Numbered from the stretch's first letter, positions 14,971 through 23,417 are shown. The stretch is DNA of 25,160 nucleotides from Firmicutes bacterium UBA5389 (GCA_002409965.1 DHON01000051.1:1-25160); one strand, 5' to 3'. Made by a program: numbers and translations. Notes: a model not told the origin generated them from the sequence alone.

Positions 14971-15279
14971 CTAGTCCTCCTTGTCCGCGGGGGTTGACGT
15001 GTGCTCGCTTTTTCGCTTTGGGAGATCCAGCCCGAGGTCTTCGCTGTAGGCGTCTTCATAGGCTAATCCTGCTGCGAGCAGGGACATTACGAAATCCTTG
15101 TACTGCCTGGCTGACAGCAGACTGCTCGAAACCAGTGCGATTGTGTCGGATGCGTGGGACTCACCGAAATCCAGTACGAAGCACTCTGCATCCCGAGGGA
15201 AGATGTGCCAACTGTTGAAGGCCTTGGGTTCCTGTAGCCCTTCGGGGACAATGACTCGGAGTTCCCGATTGTCCGCCAT
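14971..15279 (-). CDS. Small DUF3467-like protein
   Basis: The 102-residue acidic protein reads RELRVIVPEGLQ, then SWHIFPRDAECFVLDFGE, SDTIALVSSSLLSARQYKDFVMSLLA and a charged tail. The order of a polar N-terminal strand, an EC-FVLDFGE strand, a strand with residues ALVSS, and a helix beginning SARQYKDF resembles DUF3467 proteins, which are about 100 residues and of unknown function. The match is by eye only. The ATG at 15279 has GGAGG nine bases upstream; an in-frame start at 15315 lacks one. It is the first gene of a three-gene operon that ends in a HEPN-like gene, and it sits immediately downstream of hsdR on the same strand. Confidence 0.6.
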   Translation of the reverse strand: MADNRELRVIVPEGLQEPKAFNSWHIFPRDAECFVLDFGESHASDTIALVSSSLLSARQYKDFVMSLLAAGLAYEDAYSEDLGLDLPKRKSEHTSTPADKED

Positions 15280-15500
15280 CGCTGCGATCCTCCATTCTGT
15301 GCAGCTACCGCGCACTGTCGATGCTTGGGAACAACATGGGGAATAACTACTTCGTCACAGCGGGCCACATTCCTTCTTGCGAGACTCCATTAGGGTATAG
15401 GGGGCGCAAGAGCGGCGTCAGGCGCGGCAATCGGCGGGCGGCGCCGAGAACGGAACAGCCCATGGTTTCGGCACTCCATGTGCAAGATGATTGATTGCAC
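15280..15500. other. Intergenic region after hsdR, no gene seen
   Basis: About 220 bases. A weak TGCAA/TTGCA inverted repeat just after the hsdR stop has no T tract. A GC-rich block (15400-15460) may fold. No promoter with both boxes well placed could be identified for the operon to its left, which may depend on read-through. Confidence 0.35.
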
Positions 15501-18500
15501 TCAGGCCCCTTGTGCATCTTTCTGGTATGTCCGTCTGAAGGACTGCTCGGTCAACCATCGCTTGAAGTCGAGGTTGTCCATGAAGTAGCGAAACAGGTCT
15601 ACCTGGTCCTGCATCATCGAGACTATGACGTTCTGAAGGGCCTTGTCGTGCTCGATCCTTGCGTTCTGCCTATCGGAGTTCTTAATTGCGTTCTGATACG
15701 CTACGTTCGAAGCCACCATGTCGGGTATCTGGGTAATCAGGCTGCGGATCCTGTCGACATCCTGCCACTCGATATTTCCGAACAAGTCATTGAAATCCCG
15801 GATGATGTTGCTGAGCCAGTCCATCTCGGGTTCTGTCATGCCTCCGCCGGCGCTGGTGGGAACGGGATCCACTTGGCCTCCCTCGTCAGCGAGCACGATA
15901 TCGATTGTGGCTCTCACCTCGGCTCGGTAGCTGTCCATGTCGATGGATTCGAGTATGCCCTTGGCCAGGTCGTCTTCCTGCGGTGCAGGCAGCTTAGGTA
16001 TGAGGAAGTTCAGGAATATCGAAAGCTTCTCCCACTGGGCATTGCTGAAGGGCAGGATCGATGCGAGGAACCCGTATGTGCGCACGAACGCCTTGGCGGT
16101 GCCCTTGAAACTCACCTGTTCCTCCTCGTCGAGCGTATCGACGTACGTGGCGACGCACGCATCGAGCAGCGGATCGAGCCGTGCCCGGTCGGCGCCGCTC
16201 AGGTAAAGCTCGACTAGCCGATCAACTTGGTCTTGGGAATACACTTGATGCCGGTCGAGCTCAGCCTTAAGGTCATGCAGCCGGTTAGGGTCCGTCTCTT
16301 CGCTCAGGATGGTCGTTCTGTAGTACGGCTGAAATGACGCTTGAATGATATCTACGTTGTTCAGGAAGTCAAGCACAAAGGTGTCATGCTTCTTGGCGTG
16401 GGCCCTGTTAAGGCGAGAAAGGGTCTGGACCGCCTTGATTCCCGACAGAGGCTTGTCGACGTACATGGTGTGTAGCAGGGGTTCGTCATAGCCTGTCTGG
16501 AACTTGTCGGCACAGACTAGGAAGCGGTAAGGTTCCTCGCGGATGCGCTCGGGAATGAGGTTGCTGGCGAATCCGTTCAACGATGCCTCGGTGACTCTGC
16601 GTCCGCCGTATTCGTGTTCTCCCGAGAACGCCACGATTGCTCTGTGTGGGCTGTTGCGCTCTTTGAGGCAATCGGTTATGGCGAAGTAGTACTGGATGGC
16701 TCTTTCGATACTGCCTGTGACCACCATCGCCCGCGCCTGCCCGCCTATCTTCCTCTTGGCCAGCACCTGATCGTGGAAGTGGTCCACCATGATTTCGGCC
16801 TTCTCCCGTATGGCGTGCTGGTGCGACTCCACGTAATGCTTGAGCTTCTTCTTAGCTTTCTTCGTATCGAACTGAGGATCATCTTCGATGGTCTTCATCA
16901 GCCGATAGTAGCTCTCTACCGTCGTGTAGTTGCGGAGTACGTCCAGGATGAAACCTTCCTGTATTGCCTGCTTCATGGTGTAGACGTGGAACGGCCGATG
17001 CGAGACCGCGTCGCCCACCGGCACTGGCTCGCCGAACACCTCCAGGGTCTTGTTCTTGGGAGTGGCCGTAAACGCGAAGTAGCTGGCGTTTGAGAGCATC
17101 TTTCGGGACTCCATGATCCGGTTGATGGTGTCCTCGGTGGTCTCGTCATCTTCCTCGATGTGCACAGAGGACAGGGCTTCATTCATGGCTGCGGCAGTGC
17201 GTCCGCCCTGGCTGGAATGGGCTTCGTCTATGAGGATGGCGAACTTGCGGGAGCGGTGCTCGTTGCCGATCTCATCTAGTACAAACGGGAACTTCTGCAC
17301 TGTGGTAATGATGATCTTCTTGCCGTCCTCAAGGTATCTGCGCAAATCGCCGGAATGCTCGGCATGGCCGATGGTGGCAGCCACCTGTGCGAACTGCCTA
17401 ATAGTGTTGCGAATCTGCCTATCGAGCACGCGCCTATCGGTGACCACTATGACCGAGTCGAACATGGGCTCCTGCTCTTTGCGCAGGGCCACTAGCTGAT
17501 GCGCGAGCCACGCAATGGAGTTGCTCTTCCCACTGCCCGCGGAATGCTGAATGAGATAGCGGTGACCGATTCTTCGTTGTCGTGTATCGGCGAGGAGTTT
17601 TCGCACTACGTCTAGCTGATGGTAACGAGGGAAGATCTGCTCACGCCGCTTCTTGCTGGTGCGGTCATCCTTGTACTCGACGATCTGAGCATAGTTCTCG
17701 ATGATATCGGTAAGCCCCCTGGGCGTAAGGATATCGCGCCACAGGTAATCCGTCTTGATCCCATCGGGGTTGGGCGGGTTGCCGGCGCCGTCGTTGTACC
17801 CTTTGTCGAATGGCAGGAACCAGGAGTCCTCCCCCTTGAGGTGTGTGCAGAACCGAATCTCCTGATCGTCTACGGCGAAGTGCACGAGGCATCGTCCGAA
17901 ACGGAATAGCAGATCCCGCGGGTCGCGGTCGCGCTTGTACTGCCGCACGGCGTCGTCAACGGTCTGCTTTGTGAGGCGGTTCTTGAGCTCAAATGTGACC
18001 GCCGGAAGGCCATTGATGAACAGACACAGATCCAGAGCCAACCCACTCTCATCGCGGCTGTAGTGCAGTTGCCTAGTGACGCTGAACACGTTGGCGTTGA
18101 AAAGTTGTGCCGCTTTGGGATTGCCGGGGGACGGCGTGCCGTAGAAAAGATCCACTGCTACCGGGCCGTCCTCGATTCTCTTGCGAAGGACATCGACTAT
18201 TCCCCTAGCTGTTATCTGGCCCTGTAGGCGGGCAAGGAATGCGCGACGCCGAGGCCCATCCACATCAAGGGCAAGCTGTTCGACAACCTTGGGCTGAGTA
18301 GCCCGCAGGAAGCGCAGCAGCTTGTCCAGATCGACAGCATGGTCCTTATCGTAGTGAACCGAATCGCCCAGCACGTAGACAGACTGACCGTACGGCACGG
18401 CAGGTTTCTCGAGGATCCCGTTGGGCTGCGGGCCGAAGCTTGTGTCCTGCCCAGTGAGGGCTGCAACTATCAGATCTTCAAGCCCCTTCTCAGACACGTC

Positions 18501-18512
18501 AGTCTTCGTCAT
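15501..18512 (-). CDS. hsdR: Type I restriction enzyme R subunit (nuclease-translocase)
   Basis: The 1003-residue HsdR translocates DNA and cuts it at a distance when bound to HsdM and HsdS. The PD-(D/E)xK nuclease is seen as Asp161 with FELKN (Glu175, Lys177) and a following QxxxY-like QY at 191-192. The superfamily 2 motor has HSAGSGKS (323-330), DEAH (429-432), FTATPK (481-486), TGYDEP (673-678) and QTLSRLNR (696-703). A helical C-terminal region of about 250 residues should bind the complex. All key residues are present and the length is normal. The ATG at 18512 overlaps the 3' end of hsdS by 14 bases and has AGGAGG nine bases upstream. No hsdM occurs in the window and hsdS is truncated, so the enzyme is probably without its partners here. 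Confidence 0.93.
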   Translation of the reverse strand: MTKTDVSEKGLEDLIVAALTGQDTSFGPQPNGILEKPAVPYGQSVYVLGDSVHYDKDHAVDLDKLLRFLRATQPKVVEQLALDVDGPRRRAFLARLQGQITARGIVDVLRKRIEDGPVAVDLFYGTPSPGNPKAAQLFNANVFSVTRQLHYSRDESGLALDLCLFINGLPAVTFELKNRLTKQTVDDAVRQYKRDRDPRDLLFRFGRCLVHFAVDDQEIRFCTHLKGEDSWFLPFDKGYNDGAGNPPNPDGIKTDYLWRDILTPRGLTDIIENYAQIVEYKDDRTSKKRREQIFPRYHQLDVVRKLLADTRQRRIGHRYLIQHSAGSGKSNSIAWLAHQLVALRKEQEPMFDSVIVVTDRRVLDRQIRNTIRQFAQVAATIGHAEHSGDLRRYLEDGKKIIITTVQKFPFVLDEIGNEHRSRKFAILIDEAHSSQGGRTAAAMNEALSSVHIEEDDETTEDTINRIMESRKMLSNASYFAFTATPKNKTLEVFGEPVPVGDAVSHRPFHVYTMKQAIQEGFILDVLRNYTTVESYYRLMKTIEDDPQFDTKKAKKKLKHYVESHQHAIREKAEIMVDHFHDQVLAKRKIGGQARAMVVTGSIERAIQYYFAITDCLKERNSPHRAIVAFSGEHEYGGRRVTEASLNGFASNLIPERIREEPYRFLVCADKFQTGYDEPLLHTMYVDKPLSGIKAVQTLSRLNRAHAKKHDTFVLDFLNNVDIIQASFQPYYRTTILSEETDPNRLHDLKAELDRHQVYSQDQVDRLVELYLSGADRARLDPLLDACVATYVDTLDEEEQVSFKGTAKAFVRTYGFLASILPFSNAQWEKLSIFLNFLIPKLPAPQEDDLAKGILESIDMDSYRAEVRATIDIVLADEGGQVDPVPTSAGGGMTEPEMDWLSNIIRDFNDLFGNIEWQDVDRIRSLITQIPDMVASNVAYQNAIKNSDRQNARIEHDKALQNVIVSMMQDQVDLFRYFMDNLDFKRWLTEQSFRRTYQKDAQGA

Positions 18513-19206
18513 CTGCCTCCACCTCCTCGGCATCAGGGAGATCGTCCTGGTCATCATTTGAGTCGAAGTTGGAATCACCGAGATCGTAGGCGATGTCAGC
18601 ATCTTCAAGGTTAGGGAGCTCCACATCGCGAACATCTAGCTTGCCGGTCACCACGTCCGCGATGAGACGGGTGCGGTATTCGAGGAGGAGATCCGTCTCC
18701 TGACGGATATGATGAACAGCACGTTCAATCGATGTTGTCTTGTGGTTCACGAGCTCAACTATGCGGACTTGCTCATCGATTGGCGGCAAAGCAACCCTGA
18801 AATGGCGCATGTCATGACACGTCAATGCGCCTTTGGTACCGCCGGAGTCGTCACTGAGAGCGCGAAGTTCAGAGTAAGCTGCAGACAGGTACATCTGAAG
18901 ATAGTCGGGAGATACGCTTGCCCCGCGCGGGGTGATGTGTACCAGATGCTGGTTGATTGTAGCCTCAATACATAGAACTGCAGCTGTTCCCCGGGTTTTT
19001 CCCTGCCCAGTGATCGCGACCAGAACACTCCCAGGCGGTGCTTTCGGCAGATGACACTCGCGCAGCGCCAAGTCAGTGACGAATTGGGGGGCCTTGATGA
19101 TTCTGCCCTGGTGTACACTGGCGCTGTTGAGCCATGGATACGTGCCGCCAAACCAGTAGGCTGGATTACCGCTAGGAATCTGCTCGAAATGCTCACTGTC
19201 GAGGAC
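18499..19206 (-). pseudogene. hsdS: Type I restriction specificity subunit, C-terminal half only
   Basis: An open frame of 235 residues begins right after an in-frame TAG (19209-19207) and has no proper start codon. It reads EHFEQIPSGNPAYWFGGTYP and WLNSASVHQGRI, then LPKAPPGSVLVAITGQGKTRG, later PPIDEQVRIVELVN and RTRLIADVVTGKLDVR. This is the end of one target-recognition domain plus the distal conserved helix of HsdS. Normal HsdS has about 400-460 residues with two such halves, so the N-terminal half is missing, lost at the IS-containing junction. A TTG at 19071 could give a shorter 190-residue product. An acidic tail (DDQDDLPDAEEVEADDED) overlaps the hsdR start. With hsdM absent, the locus should not be able to methylate or restrict by itself. 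Confidence 0.85.
19172..19189 (+). repeat. 18-bp inverted repeat, left copy (inside hsdS remnant)
   Basis: CTAGGAATCTGCTCGAAA here is the exact reverse complement of 22927-22944. The two copies bracket the whole IS plus intron block, 3.7 kb apart. Confidence 0.8.
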
Positions 19207-19371
19207 CTATCGGGCTCTGTGGGAACCCAGGTAGTGGCACAATATGGGTAAGTGTGGGACGATCGTGCGCTCCGAACCGCGGATATGGCTGTTTCGCTTC
19301 TCCGGAAGCTCGACTGGCCCGCCTTTTCGGGCCTTCTATCGTCAAGAAGAGACACTACCCCCTTGACGTTG
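19207..19371. other. Junction between hsdS remnant and IS, with a hairpin
   Basis: The exact end of the insertion sequence could not be fixed by terminal inverted repeats. The hairpin GGCCCG (19316-19321) with CGGGCC (19328-19333), loop CCTTTT, lies 38 bases after the transposase stop and may end its transcript, though the T tract is poor. Confidence 0.35.
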
Positions 19372-19988
19372 CTATCCGGTGGTTGCTGCCGATAGCCTGG
19401 CAAAGGCCTTGATGTTGAAATTGAGCGCCTCGAGAGTCTCCTGGCACCACACTTTGAAGATTCCGATGTGCCTTGCATTTCTGGCTCCATGCCTCGTCAT
19501 ATGGCCTTTAACCCTTTCGCCGTCCGACCGCTGAGCATAGAACTCCTTGAACTCCGCGGTATCCTGTTTCTTTCGTTCTGCCGCCATCTCCGGTTCGTAA
19601 GGATGAACCGATATGGTACGGCCCACCTTGGCCCGAGTGCACTCCGTCCTGGACGGACACGCCGCGCAGTCTGAAAAACATACGACCGCTCCCTTGCGCG
19701 ACTCGATCACCGCTGGGTCGAATCGCGCCTTCGAGCCTTCGGGACAGCGCACAACCCCGGCCAGCGTATCGATGTCAAACATGCTCTTGGGATACCTTCC
19801 ATCCACTCTCGCCTCGGACGGCACTTTTGCGATGAGCTCAATCCCATCGAGGGCCATGCTCTCTTTGGTCGGCCAGATGCAGTAGGCGCTATCGCCCACA
19901 ACTTGCTCGGGCTTCATTGCATTAGCTTCGCACTGCTTCAGGACTTCGGGCAACGGCTCGGCATCAGCCTTGTTAGCCGCGGTTACCA

Positions 19989-20014
19989 CGATGGAAGCGA
20001 CGAAGTTTCCATCG
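19989..20014 (+). repeat. Stem-loop next to the intron insertion site
   Basis: CGATGGAA (19989-19996) and TTCCATCG (20007-20014) form a perfect 8-bp stem with a 10-base loop. The intron begins 11 bases later. Group IIC introns are known to insert just after DNA stem-loops, often terminators, so this was probably the target structure. Confidence 0.6.
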
Positions 20015-20430
20015 GTGGCAATGTGGTGCGCCCGGCATGATCGTTGTCTGAGGGGTGAGAGTCCCTGATGGTGAAGGCAGCAGTAGCCATAGCTTAAGGC
20101 AAGGGTGTCCGCCGCGAGGCGGAATCTGAAGGAGGCCGGCGGCAAACCTCCGGCCCGACGAACAGAGACCCCATACGAGGCTAGGGACAGTTGGATGAGC
20201 TTGCCACACAAAGCGAAGTCCTTGTTGCCGAAGGCTGTCCAGAGTAAATGGGGCGGGTGGATGGAGGGAAAGACAACGGTCTTACCCGGGGAGGCCTGTC
20301 GGATGCGCTGGGTAACCCGGCAACCCGCGTCGAGAGGCGCGGTTGAGCCGACAGGAGTCAGCAGAGGCCATAGTACCGGGTCGTGACGTTGTGGCCCGGG
20401 AAGGGCCGAACATGGAATGAGGGAAGCGAA

Positions 20431-21831
20431 GTGACAAGCTCGCAAGAAGGGCGTCGACAGCAGAATACCCCGCAAGGGAGCTGCCTGCGGAGGGATGCGG
20501 TGAATACGCAGGGGATCGCAGGAGCGCCTAGCCCGTCTTCGGCGCGAACCACGGAGCAACCCGGGAAGAACGCGCAGAGACTCATGGAGCTCATCGTATC
20601 CAATTCCAATGTGAAAAGCGCATGCAAACGCGTGGAGCAGAACGACGGAGCGGCGGGAATAGATGGGATGCGGGCGGGCGGACTGCGCCCATACCTGCAT
20701 GACCATTGGGCCGAGCTCAAGCAATCGCTGCTCAGTGGGACCTACAAGCCAAGCCCCGTACGCCGGCACGAAATCCCGAAGCCGGGCGGAGGCGTAAGGC
20801 TTCTGGGGATACCCACCGCATTGGACCGTTTCATTCAGCAAGCTGTTCTACAGGCGCTGACGCCGCTGTTTGAACCCAGGTTCTCCGAGCACAGCTACGG
20901 TTTCAGGCCGGGCAAGAGCGCGCGCCAAGCCGTAGAAGCCGCCCGCGGCTACATCGAGGAGGGATACGGATTCGTGGTGGACATGGACCTATCCAAGTTC
21001 TTCGACCGCGTCAACCACGACATCGTGATGGCCAAAGTGGCAAGGGTGGTCCAAGATAAGCGGATGCTCAAACTGATCCGTGCGTTTCTCAAGGCCGGAG
21101 TCATGGAAAACGGCGTGTGTGTGCGAAGCGAGGAGGGTACGCCCCAGGGCGGACCTCTAAGTCCCCTGCTTGCGAACATCATGCTAAACGACCTTGACTG
21201 GGAACTCGAGAGGAGAGGCCACAGGTTCGCTCGCTATGCCGATGATTGTAACATCTACGTCAAGAGTAGGCGGGCGGGAGAGCGGGTCATGGCGAGCGTT
21301 CGACGTTTTGTAGAAAGCAAGCTGAAGCTCAAGGTCAACGAGGAGAAGAGCGCCGTGGATAGACCCGCGAGACGGAAGTTCCTGGGCTTCTCCTTCATTG
21401 GAGGCTCCAACCCTCGAATTCGGATTGCGAACAAGACCCGGGAGCGATTCGAAGAACGGATCCGGAAGATCACCAACCGCAGCAATGGGCGGAGCATGGC
21501 AAGCCGCATTTGCGAGCTCAACGCCTACGTGCGAGGTTGGATGGGATACTTCCGGATCGCGCGGACTCCGAGCGTGTATCAGGAGATGGACCAATGGATG
21601 CGACGACGCATGCGGATGTGCTTACTCAAACAGTGGAAGAAGCCCAAGACGGTGCGACGAAACCTCGTCGCTCTGGGCATTCCCGAGGAGTGGGCGCGAA
21701 AGATCAGCGGGTCGCGCAAGGGATACTGGCGGCTCGCGAACACGCCGCAGGTGAACAAAGCCCTCGGCCTCGCCTACTGGCGCAACCAATGGCTCCTGAG
21801 CCTGATGGATCTCTACGCGCAGAATTCCTAA
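20431..21831 (+). CDS. ltrA: Group II intron reverse transcriptase/maturase
   Basis: The 466-residue protein has an RT0-like region with SNSNVKSACKRVEQNDGAAGIDG, RT motifs IPKPGGGVRLLGIPTALDRFIQQ (115-137), SYGFRPGKSARQAV (155-168), VDMDLSKFFDRVNHD (183-197), GTPQGGPLSPLLANI (236-250) and YADD (269-272) with both catalytic Asp. A thumb/maturase X domain (GIIM-like) follows: SRICELNAYVRGWMGYFR and later RKISGSRKGYWRLANTP. There is no HNH endonuclease domain, as is usual for class IIC. It helps the intron RNA fold and splice and makes the cDNA for retrotransposition. The GTG at 20431 has GAGGGA upstream; the frame is open to 20383 without a better site. The gene lies in domain IV and is intact. 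Confidence 0.93.
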   Translation: MTSSQEGRRQQNTPQGSCLRRDAVNTQGIAGAPSPSSARTTEQPGKNAQRLMELIVSNSNVKSACKRVEQNDGAAGIDGMRAGGLRPYLHDHWAELKQSLLSGTYKPSPVRRHEIPKPGGGVRLLGIPTALDRFIQQAVLQALTPLFEPRFSEHSYGFRPGKSARQAVEAARGYIEEGYGFVVDMDLSKFFDRVNHDIVMAKVARVVQDKRMLKLIRAFLKAGVMENGVCVRSEEGTPQGGPLSPLLANIMLNDLDWELERRGHRFARYADDCNIYVKSRRAGERVMASVRRFVESKLKLKVNEEKSAVDRPARRKFLGFSFIGGSNPRIRIANKTRERFEERIRKITNRSNGRSMASRICELNAYVRGWMGYFRIARTPSVYQEMDQWMRRRMRMCLLKQWKKPKTVRRNLVALGIPEEWARKISGSRKGYWRLANTPQVNKALGLAYWRNQWLLSLMDLYAQNS

Positions 21832-21841
21832 GGTTTCATGA

Positions 21842-21873
21842 ACCGCCGTATGCCGAACGGCACGTACGGTGGT
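21842..21873 (+). ncRNA. Domain V of the group IIC intron (catalytic core)
   Basis: A 32-base hairpin with a 9-bp lower stem, CG bulge (21863-21864) and a 4-bp upper stem capped by GAAC. The CGC triad sits at 21844-21846 or directly beside it. All pairs are intact, so the ribozyme is probably still active. Confidence 0.85.
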
Positions 21874-22776
21874 GTGGGAGGACGGGGGCGAGACGCCCCC
21901 TCCTACCCGATTGCCTTGAAACCGTTCGCTTTGGCGGAGGACGTCTTGCGGCCATGACGCATGTCCGGGTCGGTAACTGATATCATTCTGTCCTTGGCAA
22001 CGCCCTTCTTCATCCTTATCTGACCGTCGATATCCTCCACATCTTGGTTTGCTATGCGCTCAAGCAGGTCGGATGCATCACTCAGATCCTTGGGAAATGG
22101 GCGCGAAGCGCGGGCGGCGGCAACGAGATTGCGCGCGTCAATTACGTAAGATTCCAGGAGCCGTCGTTTCTCCTCTGGATCGTCCCAGTTGATCTTGGTT
22201 TCGAATCGGTTGTGTAGTCTTGACGCGAAAGAACCGGTTCGAGCTTGGAGCGAAGCTCGTGAGACTCGGCAACCCTGAGCAAACGAACGATACCTTTGCG
22301 CAGCAGGGCGTAAGTGTCCTGAACAGCGCCTGCTCCTCCAACCATGAAGGAGTCCACTATCTGGAGCTTATCCTCGGAGATGAGGCCCTTCTCCTTAGCT
22401 TGAGCCAACAGATCCGCGAAGAGCGCGAATACGATGTCGGACTGCATGAACCTGGCTCGATGGTCGCAGAGAGTCACCGCGTCGATCCCGGGAAGTCTCG
22501 GCTGACTCCCAGCGCATACTTGCATCGCTCGTCAAACCGAGATTCCCCCTCGAACTCCCGGTCGGACCAGCCTTTCTCAAGTTGAATCAGCAGCGCGCCG
22601 AAAGTATGCACAGGCGACACCGAGGGACGCCCGATGCGAGAGAAAAGAGAGCTGAACACCGAATCGTCCATTCGCGCCAGATACTCGCGCATCCTCGACC
22701 AGTAGGAGTCCTCGGGGATTCTGTTGATCCACAAAGCGTCAGAGAACGTGGTCTGCTCATCGCGCCTTCCTTGCAT

Positions 22777-23041
22777 GAGGTCAGCCCCCAATTATGTATT
22801 TCAATGCTATTATACTACAATTGGCACACAAAATGGAGTACAATGTCACGAAATCCAGAGAGACTTTTGGCATCAAATCGGCTGCCATGGATTTCCGTTC
22901 CCGATACGCAGCCGGTTTGCAGGGGTTTTCGAGCAGATTCCTAGGAGAGCTCCCAAGCTCTGTGGTCCCCTGCAGGAATCGAACTCTCTTTGGTTCACCC
23001 GAGCGAAATACCATTCCTGACAGGTACGTTCGGAGATACAT
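22777..23041. other. Region between IS and restriction-helicase remnant
   Basis: No gene supported. On the minus strand a TATAAT (22818-22813) lies just upstream of the transposase but lacks a good -35 box. The right copy of the 18-bp inverted repeat is here. The plus-strand frame across it (ending 23020) reads FEQIPRRAPKLCG, sharing FEQIP with the hsdS remnant only because of the repeat. Confidence 0.35.
22927..22944 (-). repeat. 18-bp inverted repeat, right copy
   Basis: Exact reverse complement of 19172-19189 (plus strand TTTCGAGCAGATTCCTAG). It lies 150 bases outside the transposase start, within sequence that encodes nothing recognisable. Confidence 0.8.
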
Positions 23042-23371
23042 TCACCCCCAGTAGCGGATAGCCTCGTCTTTGGCAGCAGTGCCCTCCCACTCTCGGCCTT
23101 TCGTCTCTATGATACAGTTGATATCTCTTGCTGGTGTTCTCTGCACAGCTGCCCGGTTTGGAAAGCAGGGACCGGTATCGCCACTTGGCCAGAGGTAATG
23201 GATTCGAAGCTGCGTTCCAGGTTGACCATGCTCTGTTGCCCCAAACACGGCGAATCTGGCCACATCATTGGCTCGGTAGGAGAACTCTGCAGACTTCATG
23301 CATCGCTTTTCTCCGAGCTCCTTTGCATTGGGACATAGCACCCGACTTGCATTAAACAGTGAAGAGCACAA
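23042..23371 (-). pseudogene. C-terminal remnant of a restriction helicase (type III Res-like)
   Basis: About 75-90 residues are recognisable: RFAVFGATEHG, QLRIHYLWPSGDTG, FPNRAAVQRTP and IIETKGREWEGTAAKDEAIRYW. The order of a strand ending in YPDF, then a spacer, then xxETKGRE...KDxAxxxW is the PD-ExK-like end of type III Res and related DEAD/DEAH restriction helicases, which are normally 800-1000 residues. Here the expected Asp of the first motif reads Asn (FPN), and the frame stops soon after RYWG. There is no trace of the helicase part. It is probably a leftover of an older defence gene; a short independent protein is less likely. Confidence 0.45.
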
Positions 23372-23373
23372 CT

Positions 23374-23417
23374 CCCGCTACGGCTGAACGCCGCGGCCCA
23401 GTGTAGCGGGGTTTTTT
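23374..23417 (+). terminator. Strong orphan rho-independent terminator
   Basis: CCCGCTAC (23374-23381) and GTAGCGGG (23403-23410) form a perfect 8-bp stem around a GC-rich loop, followed by G and TTTTTT. It faces the plus strand, yet no plus-strand gene leads into it. It is probably left from a deleted gene or ends an unseen small RNA. Confidence 0.75.

Larger units (their letters stand above)
20026..21911 (+). mobile_element. Group II intron, class C (1886 bp)
   Basis: The 5' end is GTGCG (20026-20030), the canonical group II start, and the 3' end is GAT at 21909-21911, ending in the usual A-pyrimidine. Domain V is at 21842-21873: ACCGCCGTA pairs with TACGGTGGT, with a two-base CG bulge and a TGCC-GAAC-GGCA tip. 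Its catalytic triad reads CGC, the mark of class IIC, rather than AGC. Domain VI follows with a bulged branch-point A at 21905 between TCCT and CCC. Domain IV carries the reverse transcriptase gene. Removing exactly these bases restores the transposase reading NGFKA-HIATDG, which independently proves both borders. Confidence 0.93.
19372..22776 (-). pseudogene. IS1182-family transposase, broken by two frameshifts and a group II intron
   Basis: Joining the pieces on the minus strand gives a near-full DDE transposase of about 505 residues. The N-terminal part (22776-22490) has DALWINRIPEDSYWSRMREYL and GRPSVSPVHTFGALLIQLEKGWSDREFE. A one-base loss in a G run near 22487-22491 shifts the frame, and a second shift near 22210-22217 precedes KINWDDPEEKRRLLESYVIDARN, which ends at 21912 with NGFKA. 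After the intron (20026-21911) the reading resumes at 20025 with HIATDGNFVASIVVTAANKADAEPL, VVGDSAY, CPEGSK, a CAACPSRTEC zinc-like cluster and HGARNARHIG to a stop at 19372. The segments TDPDMRHGR, DG and VVGDSAY carry the acidic residues. The start ATG at 22776 is preceded by a G-rich tract. The intron lies antisense, so it cannot be spliced from this mRNA and the element is dead. Confidence 0.85.

Noticed and set aside
18822..19490. Long minus-strand frame across the hsdS remnant and IS end
   Set aside because: It is out of frame with both hsdS and the transposase and has Ser/Arg/Pro-rich low-quality translation.
22962..22985. tRNA-like 3' end on the minus strand (GTTCGATTCCTGC then GGGGACCA)
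   Set aside because: The 5' T-stem strand does not pair and no other arms exist, so it is not a tRNA and only doubtfully an attachment core.
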